From positions 4,464,001 to 4,528,000 of the forward strand of contig JARKIF010000001.1 in assembly GCA_029378245.1 (NCBI GenBank): a DNA stretch of 64,000 bases, in the 5' to 3' direction. Source of the DNA: Roridomyces roridus (taxonomy: Eukaryota > Basidiomycota > Agaricomycetes > Agaricales > Mycenaceae). A program made the translations under genes and the position numbers. The notes below the pieces were generated by a model. The model saw nothing but the letters and a program-made list of their open reading frames with translations, searched no databases and was not told where the DNA came from. This document shows positions 22,276 to 34,084 of this stretch, piece after piece; positions within the stretch are counted from its first letter, which is position 1; every line of letters begins with the position of its first letter.

Positions 22276-23770
22276 TGGATACTGGTTCAGTGTATGAGCA
22301 TTCAGAGTAACTCAAGATTTGGAGTAGTGCCTACAAGATGGCGGTCCGAGACAGAGCTTGGCGGATCAATTTTTGCCACGCTCCGCTTGTTCTTGACCAC
22401 CATGCCACCTGCGACTTGTTCTTTCCCATCGAATGCCGGTCACGAAGACTCCGTCCAGCGAGCGGCATATCATCCAGAAGAAGGGCTAAGACTTGGGTCG
22501 GACGATGATCGATGACGGACTTGGACTTTCTCAGTGCGTGTGGCGGATGCTCAAGCTCCCTTCCCGCCTGACAATAGTTCCCTTCAAGCTAGTCCTCACG
22601 AGTTCTGCTTTGGTAAACGATCCATGTTGGTGCTGGATGTGAATCCGGGTCTACAAGGTGCGTTGTGCCCATCTCTTTTTCCGCCACTTTGAGATCTGAC
22701 CGGCCAGAAAGACGAGACGTATTCTCCCGGAAGGCCCCATTCGTGACTCTGGCTCTGCTACCTCGGATTACCATATCGCACGGACCCTGAGGTCTGAGGC
22801 CTGAGTCGTACACCAGAGCATTCGGCACCGAAAGGCGGCCATCTTACCCCGTCTTACTGTCTCCGTCATCCATGTGCATCCAGCCGACCCTCGGATAACT
22901 TCAAGGCCAGCTGGTTCCCTCAAGGCCTCATGCTCCATTCTATAGGCATCCGGGACGGGCGCGTACTGCACTCGTGCTCGCTGTGACGTGGCATCGATCT
23001 TTGATTTTCGTGCTCGCCGACGAAGGTCTCGTGGACTGAGGGCAGTCACTGGCATCCCCGCCTCGTCTCTTTCGGCCCTCGGGGGCGTGGCTCGGACTAG
23101 CCCTGGCTCTTTCCCTTGTCATCGTTCAGACAGCCGGTTCTCGCAGACGGTCACATCTCCCCACTTAACTCGGGTGTGGGCAGGCTATCGTCGTTGCTTA
23201 TCTGCGGCCGCTACCCACAGACCTCCCCGATCGCGTTGGGCACACCTTTGTTTTCCCCTCCGTGGCCATTGTCCGCAGCCCTCCTACGGAGGCATCCATG
23301 ACGATGGTCGGGATCTGTTTCCGCATTGGATGACGACCGTCTCCGCCCCTTTGTCTTTCCATGGGCTCGCTGTCCCTCTCGTCGGGTACTTTGCTGTCCA
23401 TGACTCCATCCCCACCCCCACCGCCTTTCCGCGCCCATCGTCGTCCATTGAGTCAATGTTTGCTCGACGACGGGCCAAGGCCAGTCATTGGTGATTCTGC
23501 GCCCCCTTGGCACAAGATTCATCGACTACGCTCGACCAGCCCGTTGCGTCCCTGGCAAGCCGAGTGCATCGTGACCGGGGCTTCTTCGCAACCGAGACGA
23601 CATTGCCCGCGGGTGTCTCCGCTTCGGGTCGGGGGGTCGTGGCCGTGTACGGCGGCCTGGATTGTTGCCTTATTTGGAAGTGGGCGTTTAGGTGCTGATT
23701 CTTGTTTGCATTCCGGCGTAGACTCGGCACGTCATCTTAATTTGATGCGTATTCATGGCTACATAGTTTC
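22276..23770. repeat. GC-rich duplicated block, copy A
   Basis: This stretch starts as the 5' flank of the F-box gene and continues into a GC-rich, degenerate sequence. It can be aligned with 34,085-36,690, for example through GCATCGATCTTTG and CAGGCYATCGTCG and a common end TTGTTTGCATYCCGGC. A shorter copy lies near 26,955-27,260. Frames are full of stops on both strands and I cannot name a parent element. It carries the uninterrupted (empty) site, near 22,763-22,775, for the element at 34,581. Confidence 0.6.
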
Positions 23771-24375
23771 GATACATATCCTTGGCTCGACCGAGCCTTG
23801 GATTCTCCAGGTTCTGTCAGATACCATAGCCCAACAGTGACCCTCCGAGTGGACGAGCTGACTTTTTGCCGGAACTGTCAGGCAGAAAGATGGTGGATGG
23901 AGGCATAGCCAGCGCGGGAGGAGAGCGGTCCCTTGACCCGGAGCCGGCGGTGATGTCTCGCCCATCAGTTCCTGGCGCTCAATCTTGAAGGCTTCCAGGC
24001 GCCGACGTGCCGCTCTGGTCTTTACTGGCTCGATAATATCTTGTCTCCTCACTGGCACGTGTGGCCGCCGACATGCTTCCAGCCTTCATGAAGGACACTG
24101 GTCATACCATTCGAGAGGCTGTACTAGAGATTATGATGAATTATTGAAAACCCTGTCAACATCCGCTGGCCACCGCTTTTACCCCCTGGCGGGGATGTTT
24201 ACATTTCCCGAACCAATTGCCACACCCTTTACTTCAATCCCCAAAACCTTTTCAGATCGATGGGGAAAATGGGGGGCTGACGGATCGAGCTAGGGAGTAC
24301 TAGTGCTTGTCCCACATCGATGGTTGTAGGTGGCTCCTAGGGAGACAATCCGTTGTCAGTACGACTAATCGAGAC

Positions 24376-24432
24376 GAACAGTGACTCTATTTCTGAATTC
24401 ATACTGGTCGGAATCGACATGCACGTATATAT
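24376..24432 (+). promoter_or_regulatory. Conserved promoter block of membrane-protein paralogue 3
   Basis: A GAACAGTGACTCTATTTCTG block and a following GTATATATGG TATA-like stretch are shared with the paralogue at 40.8 kb (40,655-40,713). The TATA lies about 40 bp before the ATG. The conservation may simply reflect recent duplication. Confidence 0.4.
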
Positions 24433-24471
24433 GGGCGGGTCAGTGAAACTTCCTTTTGCCTACCCTCATTG

Positions 24472-26837
24472 ATGCCCAATACTCTAGAAGCGCAAGGTCT
24501 TCTTACACCGACGAGAGAGGACACTGGACTCTTGTGAGTTCAAACATATCACTCGGCTGGCTGCACCCTAATATTGGCGACCTTGCCAGTACCTCCGATG
24601 GACAGGATGCCCTCCTATATTCCGCCCAGTCAGAGGACCCTCCATTATCGTCGACCGATTTCCACCCTTGCAAGCAATTTCCTCTCGATGGCTGTAGCGC
24701 GCTCCTCAGGAAAGGATCCACAACCACATCCACCGCTATAAATGTCGACCATTCCCAAGATGATCCGGACGTGACTAGGACGAAGGCTACCAGTCCCAAA
24801 TACGAATACAGTCCCCCACGGCGTTTTAATATTTGGAACGTCCTTCCCGCGCTAGTCACGACAATTCTCTGTGCCGGGACTGCCTCAGCGCTGGTCGCGT
24901 GGCTGATTACGCGCCGCGTCACACCCACAGATGACACTTCATTCCGAGGCGCCCTTGTGGCTTTCGAGGGTCGTCTCAATGATGTCTCATGGACGGGCAT
25001 TCTCGCCCATGTCTTGGGTATAGACCAGGACGACTCGGGCGCTAGCAGCCCTGATACTACCTCCGAGACGATAATGTACGGGCTCGCGATATCCTCAGTT
25101 GCGGTGCGTTATGACAACCTCAGCAAAACACAATCATTGACATGTTCCTATTAATTGTAGGCGCATCTGGTTTCGTTCACGCTTCCGTTCACTCTGAGCA
25201 CTTTTGCATATTTGTTAGCAAGTATGTGGGTGCAAGCGCAGACACGCGGTCACGTCGAAGATCTCCCTACGCCGACGCAGTACGGGCACTTGCTCGGCCT
25301 CTGCGGGTCCTTTGGCCCTATGGGCATCTATGACGCGGGGAAGTATCTGTCGCATGGGCGGAGAACCAGACCTGCTGCGTCAACGGCTTTGATCGCTGCG
25401 TTCTTCGCATCGCTCGTTGCCCTCATGCTAAACTATTTGCTATCGTGAGTCTCGTAGAAATCCTCCCGTACTGTGCTCAAGTTTGCGTCTAGGCTCGCGG
25501 ATCTGTGGTTACATACCACTGTTAAAACACTTTCTTACGAGTTCACAACTCCCATCGCGGAAGATCTTCTCCCGGCTCTGGGGACCAATATCAATTCCAC
25601 AACATGTCCTGGTCCCTCCCCTTTCACGCTAGGCGGTGATCTGTACAGCAATTGCCAGCACTTGCCACTAAATGATTCCAGTATTGATATGTTTTGGGGA
25701 GATGCAAACCTGGTCAACGAAGGCGCCGCTGTTCTCGGCAACACCAGCATGTCGTCGCAAGTGCAGATCATCGACAATCTTGCAACTTTACTCCCCAAAA
25801 ATCTCCCAAACGGAGTGAAGAATCTGGTATTCAACACATTTGCCATGAATGCTACGTGTGCGCCAGTCACCGATTGTCAATATAATGTCCTGCTTTTTGA
25901 GCAAATGTACTTCCTTGCATGCGCAGCATTCACACCACCGTTCACTCTTGAAACCCAGGTCCAAGACATCCAATCGATGCTGGACCAGTTGGATGCCAGC
26001 ACCAATGCCCTGATCCTTCAATCCGGGACACCGGAAGTTGCTGGGAAAACAGGGGGATACACCTTGAACTCGACACTCAACCCAGTGGGTATCCTGGTCA
26101 CTTTACATTACGATCAAAGGACAACTGCCAATGTTCCAATCGATTTACCTTCAAGCCAGCCCGGATGGTACATCTCTGGGGGCGATTCCCAGTTCTACCT
26201 CGGCCGCTGTATCCTGGACGTGTGGAATCTGTCGATTTCCTACACTGCTCCTCCAGACGGGAGCGCCGCGCCGAGCTTCAGGATAGCCTCTGGCCGTCCA
26301 GCTACCCGAACAGATTTCAACACCACATCCGCGCTACTTGGCGCCATCGATGCAGCATATGGTGCTGTATTAGCCTCCCGTTTGACCACTAGCCTCCAAG
26401 GATCTTTGAATGTTAGCCCCGACGAGTTCAACCATTTGTTGGCGGGAAACTTGTCGCAGGGTATACTGGCCCTTGCTGCACCTCTGACCGCACGGATTGC
26501 AGCTGGTCAGGGTGATGCGGTAACATCTGCCACCGTGAGCCGATACCCGCTCGCGCCGCTATGTGCAGTGCTTGCACTCACGTACGGGTATTCGTTGCTG
26601 GCACTCGGTATTGGGATCACTGTTTTTCTGCTCCCATCTCGCATGATAAACGGGCTGGAAAGGGAGGACAAACCAATTCGGGAGCTTGACGTGGCGCATT
26701 CACGTCTGACAAACGCCCGAATGTGCATTTCTGACTGTTTTGACGACGATTCGCTGGCTGAGGAGAGCCAACGACTGGGGATTGGACCCACGAATAAATG
26801 TGGAGACAAGCTTAAGGTAGGCTTGATCAGGCTCTGA
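24472..26837 (+). CDS. Four-pass membrane protein with large glycosylated ectodomain, paralogue 3
   Basis: Exons are 24472-24533, 24590-25103, 25161-25444 and 25493-26837, in the same phases as the other paralogues, giving 734 aa. It begins MPNTLEAQGLLTPTRE. The N-tail motif has drifted (FHPCKQFPLDG). TM1-TM3, the N-glycosylated ectodomain and TM4 (YPLAPLCAVLALTYGYSLLA) are intact. The cytoplasmic tail keeps LDVAHSRLTNARMCISD but ends early in KLKVGLIRL: the usual acidic VDLVDNL end is lost by a deletion near 26,805-26,837. It is the only one of the four with an altered C-terminus. It is followed at 28.2 kb by an intact F-box gene, and the same pair recurs at 40.8-45.0 kb. Confidence 0.8.
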
Positions 26838-26954
26838 ACGGAGTTCAGTCGGCTCGGTGGATCTGAGGACGCCCTGGATGAACTGATATCTTTCCTCGAA
26901 TTATCGCAGTAATGTAATAGAAGAGACTGGAGAAGAGGTAGTTTCTCGTGGACG

Positions 26955-27260
26955 CACATTACTGTGGCCGTTGCCCAAAGATCTCCCCCATCGCCTTGTC
27001 ACGCAGTCGAAAGTTCACCCCTTCCTCGTCCCAGTCCTCGGCGCTCAGCAGTCCCTCACAGCCGTGTGCGGAGGCATGCATCGCATTGCCACCAGCATGG
27101 TGGATGACGGCCGTTGAAGGTGCCCGCTTCGTTGTCCTTAAAGTCTTTTATCCGCTGCATGAGGACGACAGTAGGGCCATGGATGGATGCTACTTACTTA
27201 AGTACCCGTTTATGTGTTGTTCCTTGTTTGTAGTCCGGCCGGGACTCGGCACGCGATAGA
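26955..27260. repeat. Truncated copy of the GC-rich duplicated repeat
   Basis: It is related to the repeats at 22.9-23.77 and 35.6-36.69 kb: GTTGCCCAAAGATCTCCCC near the start and a TTGTTTGTAGTCCGGCCGG-type end. The copy is internally deleted and has no coding capacity. Confidence 0.5.
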
Positions 27261-27439
27261 TTTCATGTGTAGTTTTGATACGTAAGCTTGCCTCGACAAT
27301 TTCAGTTCGAGCGCAGGTGTGCCGCACAGAACCCTTGAAAATACAGTGGGCACACAAAGGCGTGCATGCATCAGTAATTCACTCTGTGGATTTGCATCGC
27401 CATCAGTGCACTGCCTTGTTATCGCCTTGCCTTCCACTA

Positions 27440-28140
27440 CCTGGCTTTGAGGCCATTGCTCCGCATGGCAGGTACGATTCTACTTTGCAAATTGAATTAT
27501 CCTGAGGCTACTAGCCCTAGTAACGGCATCCAAACAGCCTCCAGGCTTCACATCCCACGGACGGAACGGGGGAGGTCAAATCTGTGTACGGCTCGCGACG
27601 ACGACGAACTTGAAGCTGACCAGCTCGCATTGAGCTGACCCACGCTGGGCACCATTCGAGCCGTGCCGGCTTGATGCGGGCAGGGTGGGAGTACTTTGAA
27701 GATGAAATTCAAGTGAATGCCGAGCCAAGCCGGAGGGATACCAGCACCAAGGGCAGTATCATCTAGTCTAAACCTCGAGTAAGCGACAACTAATCATGAC
27801 ACTCCATGCCACAGTCTGATCCGAAGGGGACCGGCGGTGCCGGAGGACACGAATCATTTTCGACGCGACGCGTCCATGATACCGATGCGAGCCGGGTGGG
27901 CTCACGGTACTCCGTGAGCATGCCGCAGGACGGCGGCCGTCGGACTCACACCTTAATCAATGATGAGCTCCTGGGTGGCCTCGAGAGATCCGAAACCGGC
28001 TCGCGAGCCGGTCCAAAAGATTTTATCACTGTTACATGCCGGAAATTCCGACAATCACCCGGCTGCGGGGTCATGTGGGACATTGGTTTTATGGCAAGGG
28101 GCGGGTAAAAAGAACGATTCCTAACACGTAGGAATCGTAA
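27440..28140 (+). mobile_element. Non-autonomous element with conserved asymmetric ends (copy 2)
   Basis: It starts CCTGGCTTTGAGGCCATTGC and ends with the hairpin ACGATTCCTA-ACACG-TAGGAATCGT followed by AA. Both ends match copy 1 at 13,449-13,949 (opposite strand), while the 600-bp interior differs completely. Different cargo between shared ends suggests capture or replacement of internal sequence. Confidence 0.55.
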
Positions 28141-28223
28141 CCACCATCACATCCGGAATCCGGATTTCGGTAAGTGTGCATCCAAGCTTCCTGTAATCCA
28201 CCATTGAGTTACCCCAGTGGTGC

Positions 28224-29398
28224 ATGCACAGTCCCCTGGAGACCTCGGAGCTCCTGGAACAAATCTTGAGCTTCGTTGATACGGCCAAGGATCTCTGCGC
28301 GTCCGCACTTGTCCATAGCTCGTGGGCTCACCCGGCACAGGCTACACTATTCTCGGAAATCGGGGGCTTATTTGGGGAGGTGCAGAGGCTACTCAGTCTG
28401 CTGTTGCCGATACTGGAGGCATCGCCGCGCCTCGCCCGACTCGTGATAAAGCTGGACCTCGTACAACTCTCAAAGGAGCATCTGGAACGACTTGGAAATA
28501 TTGCATTCCCTCGTCTGACCACCTTGTGTATTGACAACATCTCGGTCTACGCCGAGGCGGGCGTCGTCTCGGTACAGAAATTGCTCCAAAACCCGTCCCT
28601 TCTGTCGGTCAGCGTCCACGGCGCTTTTGTCCTGGAGGAGCATTTTTTGAGGATTTGGGACGGATGTAGTGAAACCATCAAGCATCTTTCTTACTCGTCG
28701 GGCAACCGCGAGTTTGCTTTTATACCCAACGAAACACAGAGGCCTCCGAGACGAATCAAGCTCGCGTCCTTCAACGCCCCGCATCGGAATCCTGAACAAA
28801 CTCGACTGTGGCTGCAGCATCCGAGCTGCCCATTCGATGTCTCGTCACTCAAAGCGTTACAGACTGGGGAGACGACTGGGGATCTTTTCGGAACCGTCCT
28901 GGCTCCCGCACTTGAAACAATCGAGGTATTCTCCACTGCTGTATGTGATGGTTTTGCGCCTCTTTCAAAAGCACTCATATACTCTTAGAATTGGTGGTAC
29001 ACGAACCGCGAGCTCCCCCATCTTCGCCGCACATCCCAGATCAATATATTGATGCCCCTCTCCATGGACGCCAGCTTTGTACTCCTCCGAACCGTACGCC
29101 CAGAGAATAGACGATACCTCAAGGCGGTTCGATTTGTTCTCGCAAGTATGTAACAAACGTCGCAACACGGAGAGGTTGAACGAATTCCAATTTTGCAGGC
29201 TCAACTCTCCGCATATTGCGAAACGACGACGTGCAAGCGTTGGTCGACAATCTATCTACAATCCACCACGACTTTCCCAATTTGAAGATCGTTTCCCTTG
29301 CTCTTCCGTTCGAGAGCGAAGGGGTAAAGGCTGCAGTTGAGGAGTTGTTGGGTCCGAGGGCTCCCACGATCCGTTGGGGTGCGCCAGTTCTTTCTTGA
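28224..29398 (+). CDS. F-box-like / leucine-rich protein, intact copy beside paralogue 3
   Basis: Exons are 28224-28940, 28989-29145 and 29199-29398 (357 aa). The F-box-like start reads MHSPLETSELLEQILSFVD with ALVHSSWAHPAQATLFSEI near residues 29-47. Leucine-rich segments follow (FPRLTTLCI, VQKLLQNPSLLSVSV, RIWDGCSETIKHLSY, RRIKLASFNAPHR). Exon 2 has the family block LLRTVRPENRRYLKA and exon 3 the helix VQALVDNLSTIHHDFPNLKI. It is likely an SCF adaptor whose leucine-rich part binds a target. Both introns have normal borders. The twin at 43,554-44,961 is disrupted. Confidence 0.75.
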
Positions 29399-29675
29399 AT
29401 ACATAATTCCTCTTTCTGACTGGTTACAAAGACTTTAGTCCAGACGGGTGGAAGCGGCCCTGGTACGCAAGAATTGAGTAGACGCAGATTAATTTGTCGT
29501 GGTGGTAGGACTATCCCAATACACGAATCCAGTACTGGGTGCTGTTTTATTCCTCTCAACAAGTCAGACAACCCTTACTTGTCTTGTCTCGTTTTCACTC
29601 GATCGCCTCGGTTCTTGGAGATGTACTTGAAAACACAAAAAAGTACTATATACAGTCGCCATATGGTATCAAGCC

Positions 29676-29732
29676 GGAATCGAACAGGGCAGTCCCAGAG
29701 CCCAAGCGCAGTTCCCTGTCCAACTGGTCCCA
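29676..29732 (-). repeat. tRNA-derived SINE head (A and B box)
   Basis: On the minus strand an A-box-like GGGACCAGTTGGACAGG is followed about 45 nt later by a B box GTTCGATTCC. The stems do not close into a functional cloverleaf. The same head recurs at 45,115-45,171 and B boxes repeat downstream, so this is a Pol III-type retroposon, not a tRNA gene. Confidence 0.5.
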
Positions 29733-30411
29733 GGTTGTGATTTTGCAAAGTCTCGTGAGTATCGTGGAGAACTTCGATACTGGGTCGATATTGGGCACCT
29801 TACCGGTCTCGGCAGCGTCGGTGGGGTTGTACAGTTGGAGCTCAGAAGTTGAACCACAGGCAACCAACGACATCGGACCCACCAGGATGCAATGAGCGTT
29901 GAGTACTGAGTGGAAAATCAGACACATTGAGAATGAATTCGAAAGGAGGAATATGACAACACCGCCAAAAGGCAGGCAGGTTCAACTTTGGGGCCTTCAG
30001 CTATAGCCAACGATCTAAAACCCCGACACAAAAAGGGTGAAAGTGATGACCGCGCCTGGGTCGAACAGGACAAGTCGCGAGTGGGTTCAACGAAGCAAGA
30101 TGGACGCCATCCCATCCAACTTCCAGGTCTTTGGTCGTCAATGCGGATGAATCTGCAAGTTCTGGTTAGGATGTTGGTGATCGAGATATTTAACGTTGGT
30201 ATTGGGCGCTCAGGTCTTGCGAGCGTCGATGGTACAAGGGCCAACGGGTCGGAAAACCGGTTGAAGATCCCGCGGAGCGACAACTCATCGGGTGTTCAAT
30301 TGAATGAGCGGCGAATAATATCATCTGAGAATGCTGACCAGTGACCGAAGTCATTTGAGAATTAGGCAAGAGCAGACCAGAGCAAAAAGCGAGCGACAAT
30401 TTCCTAAGCAT

Positions 30412-30420
30412 GAATCGAAC
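30412..30420 (-). repeat. B-box-like SINE fragment
   Basis: GTTCGATTC on the minus strand lies within a stretch of about 60 bp that is repeated at 48,800 and 49,297. It also provides an uninterrupted version of the target site used by the 3.0 kb element at 45,768. Confidence 0.4.
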
Positions 30421-30758
30421 AGGGCAACTTCGAGTCGCAAACACTTCGCATTCGAGTTCACGGCGTAAGACATGCTGTATGTACTGTTTCCCGTGGAGTC
30501 AAGCAAGCCTAGGATTTGGTCGCGGAGTTCTGAAACTTTGGTAAGCTGATTTGAAGGTATACTGGTGTGCGGCAAAGGGTGGGGTGGCAGGAGCAAGGGA
30601 TACTGGCAGTACTGCAGCCGAGAACTCTGGTAGTGGTATTGCGCATCGTTTGACGTGTCACCAAGAAATACAAAAGGTAAGTACAGGGTCAATAAGCACC
30701 CAAAGATGCGCCCGAGGCTTATACGATCTTGTGATACCACAGCCCCAAATCATCCAAC

Positions 30759-31131
30759 TCAAAATCTACCAGATGCGTGAGTCTCGTATTGTGCACGGAG
30801 AAATGTTGCACAAGACTGACAACAACGTAGCTCGAAGCTCGCGTCCAGCGATCCGAAATATTGGTTCGGGTCCATCCCTACGTTCTCTTCTGCAGAGAAC
30901 GCGGAGAAGACCACGATCATCAAGTTTAGACAGTCGGCGCTAAGCTCAGCGAGTCCGCGTGCCGCTTGATGCGCTCCGTCGCGGCTTAATCTCAATATGC
31001 GGAGATTGAGGGTGCTGAGATGACACCTATTCTCGGGACGTATAGTGCGAAGCAGGTGGAAGCACTGGGTGGAGGGAGAATGCATGCTCATCTCGAGTTG
31101 GGACAGTCGGAAGCACGAGAGGTCAAGGATA
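30759..31131 (-). pseudogene. 3' exon fragment of the F-box / leucine-rich family
   Basis: The frame reads ILDLSCFRLSQLEM, then HLLRTIRPENRCHLSTLNL and a divergent tail. It matches the last exon of the gene at 21,161-22,275 and shares its 3' flank (30,600-30,760 versus 21,000-21,160). Upstream only a remnant of the intron survives before the MITE at 31,166, so the F-box part is missing. Confidence 0.65.
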
Positions 31132-31229
31132 CTGTAGTATTACGTTCAATTCGTATGGTCACGGGCAAGGGGGCATCGGGATCGGAATTTCGGATATAGG
31201 GTCGAAAAGTTTTTTTCGACCCTGGCTGG

Positions 31230-31230
<1 letters not shown>

Positions 31231-31265
<35 letters not shown>
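31231..31265 (+). repeat. Homopolymer of 35 C
   Basis: Thirty-five consecutive cytosines occur where the other MITE copy (1,203-1,209) has seven. The opposite strand could form a G-quadruplex. The exact length in the assembly is doubtful. Confidence 0.85.
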
Positions 31266-31268
<3 letters not shown>

Positions 31269-31340
31269 CCTCCTATATAAGGCAGATCATTCCCATGGTC
31301 ATGTGATTTACCGGCGGTCCGAGCAATCTGCGGCTCCCAA

Positions 31341-31815
31341 TGTCACGACAAGACTTGTTTCACGCGTCCAACAGCGGTAAGATGCTGCGGATTGGGTAGT
31401 GCGCTACTAAAGCTCGTAAAATGAACTGAATAAAAGTCTAGGAGAGGGTACAGAATACAACGACTAGCTACTGCTTTTATACTGTGAGGAATAGATCTAC
31501 GATGCTACACTAATTGGCCTGGCTTCCGACATGCACTATTGTCCTGCACCGTTGTCGTCTCCTATTGTCATGTCTACACCGTGTTCATCATAGAAGCCTG
31601 TCATGATCTGACAGTTCACTGATCGAAAACTCCTTCCCTCATCCACGCTGTCGTTCATAAATATGAAACTGTCCCACGTCTTTAAATAATGTCTTCCTCG
31701 GCTTCTTCCTCAATCCGATCGAGACGGGGTTCCCATGACTTTAACGCTGTACGGCGCCAATGTATATCTGGTTTATTTGGCGTTGTCACGTGCGCAAATA
31801 GGTCAGCGCGTGACA
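31341..31815. mobile_element. Solo LTR (475 bp) nested in the MITE
   Basis: The termini TGTCAC...GTGACA are perfect 6-bp inverted repeats with the TG...CA ends of retroviral-type LTRs. A 5-bp duplication CCCAA flanks it (31,336-31,340 and 31,816-31,820). The MITE copy at 1.1 kb shows the uninterrupted site with a single CCCAA. It is a recombination remnant of an LTR retrotransposon; no internal coding region remains. Confidence 0.9.
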
Positions 31816-32110
31816 CCCAACCATACAAAAAATATTGATTACAAGCTTGTTGAAGGGCCCCAGTGTCAATCAGACCCATCTCATGTCTGCCTGAGCAATG
31901 ATCCACTTGTTTTCTGTGGGAATGTCTTGTCAGGACAGGCTGTATTATGTAATATATCAGTCCCAATTTGGAAATTTCAATCAATTCAAAGTTCTGGTGG
32001 TTGGGAGGCTACCCTGAGTGGTTATAGCACAATCTGAACTGGTAAAATGGTGTTTACATGTTCCAAAACACCTTTACTAATATACAGGTAGAAGTTTTTT
32101 TCGAGCCCGC

Positions 32111-33834
32111 TCCTATCAACATAGCAAGGCGTCTTTGACACCCTACTCCTCTGTGGTGCTCTTAGATCGTTCCTCCGGTCGACTCCTTCCAACTCCGGTT
32201 ACTACCGGAGTTCCGGCATCTACTCCGGACTTGTCTTTTGGAATCGGATCGTAACAGCCCCAAAACACTCATAATCCACACCAATGAGAGTAGAAACATA
32301 TGTATTGCATTTGGCACTACTGAATGTACAAATCTACTTATACGGACGAGATCGTGCACGTACCCTCAGCAACAACGCAACAACAACAGCGCGGAGGATG
32401 AGTCTGTTGGGTCAAAATTAGAATTCGGATTATACGACGGCGCAATGAACACGTACTGAGGTAGTGGCTGCAGGGTGTCGACAACGGCTGGAGTTCGGGC
32501 ACAGACCGACAAAGGTGAGACAATTCGGGTCGTAGGTGTGCGTGCGTAAGGACCCGAGTGGATAGGTGATACGTAGCCTGTCCGGACATTAGGATGAGGA
32601 TGTCAATAACGGAGGTCGAATGAGGTAGCTCACCGCGTCTTCCATTTCGCGCAGACAGATCTTGGGAGAGGAGAAAGCCCGGCTGACAGAAGTCAATGAC
32701 TGCGGATGATGCGGGCCAATGGATGATGACATACACCGAGTTGACAGGACGCAGCCACGGTCCGCGAGGTCGGTCACCCTACGTGGGGATGGATCATCAG
32801 TGGGTGAGAGCTGCGGAAGAAGCACGCACCGTTGGCTCAAACTCTACCATCCCGACTTTCAAGTCCAGGACCGAGTCGAGTCGGTGCAGCGGATGCAGTC
32901 TACAAGGGAATGAGTCAGACTGTGACGGCTCCGACGGCCAGCAGCCAGGTATGCTCACTAGGCAACATTGTGGGCTAGTGGACCAAGTCTGGAGCAGGAG
33001 AAACCAACGAGACGACGGGACAGAGAGTCGGTGAGATGAGGGAAGGGAAGAAGGCGTTGTTGGCGTTTGTTGTTTTCTGTCCGAATTCAGTCATCAACCA
33101 ACACCACGTGTTCAGCGGCCGCAAGCGCTGCAACGCCGATCACCGCGTGGCCCGGGCCTCTTTCGACTTCTCTTCCACACCATCACCATCGCGACCCAAC
33201 CTCCCCTTCTCCTTCACCGTTGACGACACTCGAGGAATGAGCTGGCGCCGACTCAAAATCCGCCTCGGACTGCCTCGGTCACTATCGCCACCCCGCGCCG
33301 CCTCGTCCTTCACTGCCTGAAGAGCACAGAACACCGCCAACCCACCGAATGGGCCTCAGCTTCCGTCCGCGGCAAACTGATGACTGTTTCAAGGTTCAGC
33401 GCGGGATTGCTGAAGACGCAAGGGCATTCTGGACTGGGTGAGTGGCTGTTTTACTGACTTTTTGACTCTGCTCATGCGCCTAGATATCCCCTGTATATCT
33501 ACTATGTACCGTATCGAGTCCTACAAACCATTCAATCCCCGACTTGTGCCTGTCTCTGAGCTCTGGGATATACTTCTTGATCAGCCTTTCTGTCTTATGC
33601 AAGTACCTAGACCCGTGCCCACATATATTCCGGAGTGCATCCCAGGACCTCCTTACACAACTTGAGCTGTGTCTTTTTTGACCACTTTTTAACCAGAATG
33701 ACAAAAGCATACTTGAGAAGACTGAAAGGATCAAAAGCTACTGTTGACTCCATAAAAGCCGAACAAAAAGTGGTGAAAAAAGGAAAAGAGGAAAAAGGGC
33801 CAGAAAAGCTCTTGAGCCTCCCGAAAAGAGGGTG
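32111..33834. other. Intergenic region, no recognised feature
   Basis: Several short frames exist but none shows motifs, codon pattern or splicing that I trust. The sequence is moderately GC-rich and does not obviously match the other repeats in the window. Confidence 0.4.
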
Positions 33835-34084
33835 TCAAGTTGCTGATGAAATCGAGCTTGTGGACCAAAGGGGCGAGATGTCCGGAGTCCTGTAGCGCCT
33901 GCAACAATCGACGAGTCCGAAGGGGCGCGCCATAGTCATGGAGATGGACAGAACGGAGCAATCGAGCTTGAGACGAGCGACACCAGACGCGATTGACTCG
34001 TGCGGATCCCTGGAGGTCGTCGGTGGCATCAACAAAGCCCAAGATGAGGTCCACAAGCTCGACGATTGCGAGAGGGTTTGGCAT
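33835..34084 (-). pseudogene. 5' fragment of an F-box / leucine-rich gene
   Basis: From 34,084 the frame reads MPNPLAIVELVDLILGFVD, RVNRVWCRSSQARLLRSV and LLQALQDSGHLAPLVHKL, the N-terminal third of the gene at 21,161-22,275. Homology stops near 33,835 and the frame runs into unrelated AT-rich sequence. Its upstream flank is copy B of the duplicated block. Confidence 0.7.

Larger units (their letters stand above)
31166..32110. mobile_element. hAT-like MITE, copy 2, interrupted and 3' truncated
   Basis: The left end (CAAGGGGGCATCGGGATCGG) and body are homologous to the MITE at 1,138-1,573. The body is split by a solo LTR at 31,341-31,815 and resumes at 31,821. The match stops after the GAGCCC near 32,108, so the right inverted repeat is absent. 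Because one terminus is gone, no target duplication can be scored. Confidence 0.75.

Noticed and set aside
22930..23500. Long open frames in the GC-rich repeat
   Set aside because: Several frames on both strands are open at once, which is typical of GC-rich DNA. The translations are low-complexity and are not conserved in frame between copies A and B.
29676..29750. Functional tRNA gene on the minus strand
   Set aside because: A and B boxes are present, but the acceptor and anticodon stems do not pair and the sequence is repeated with a tail, so a SINE fits better.
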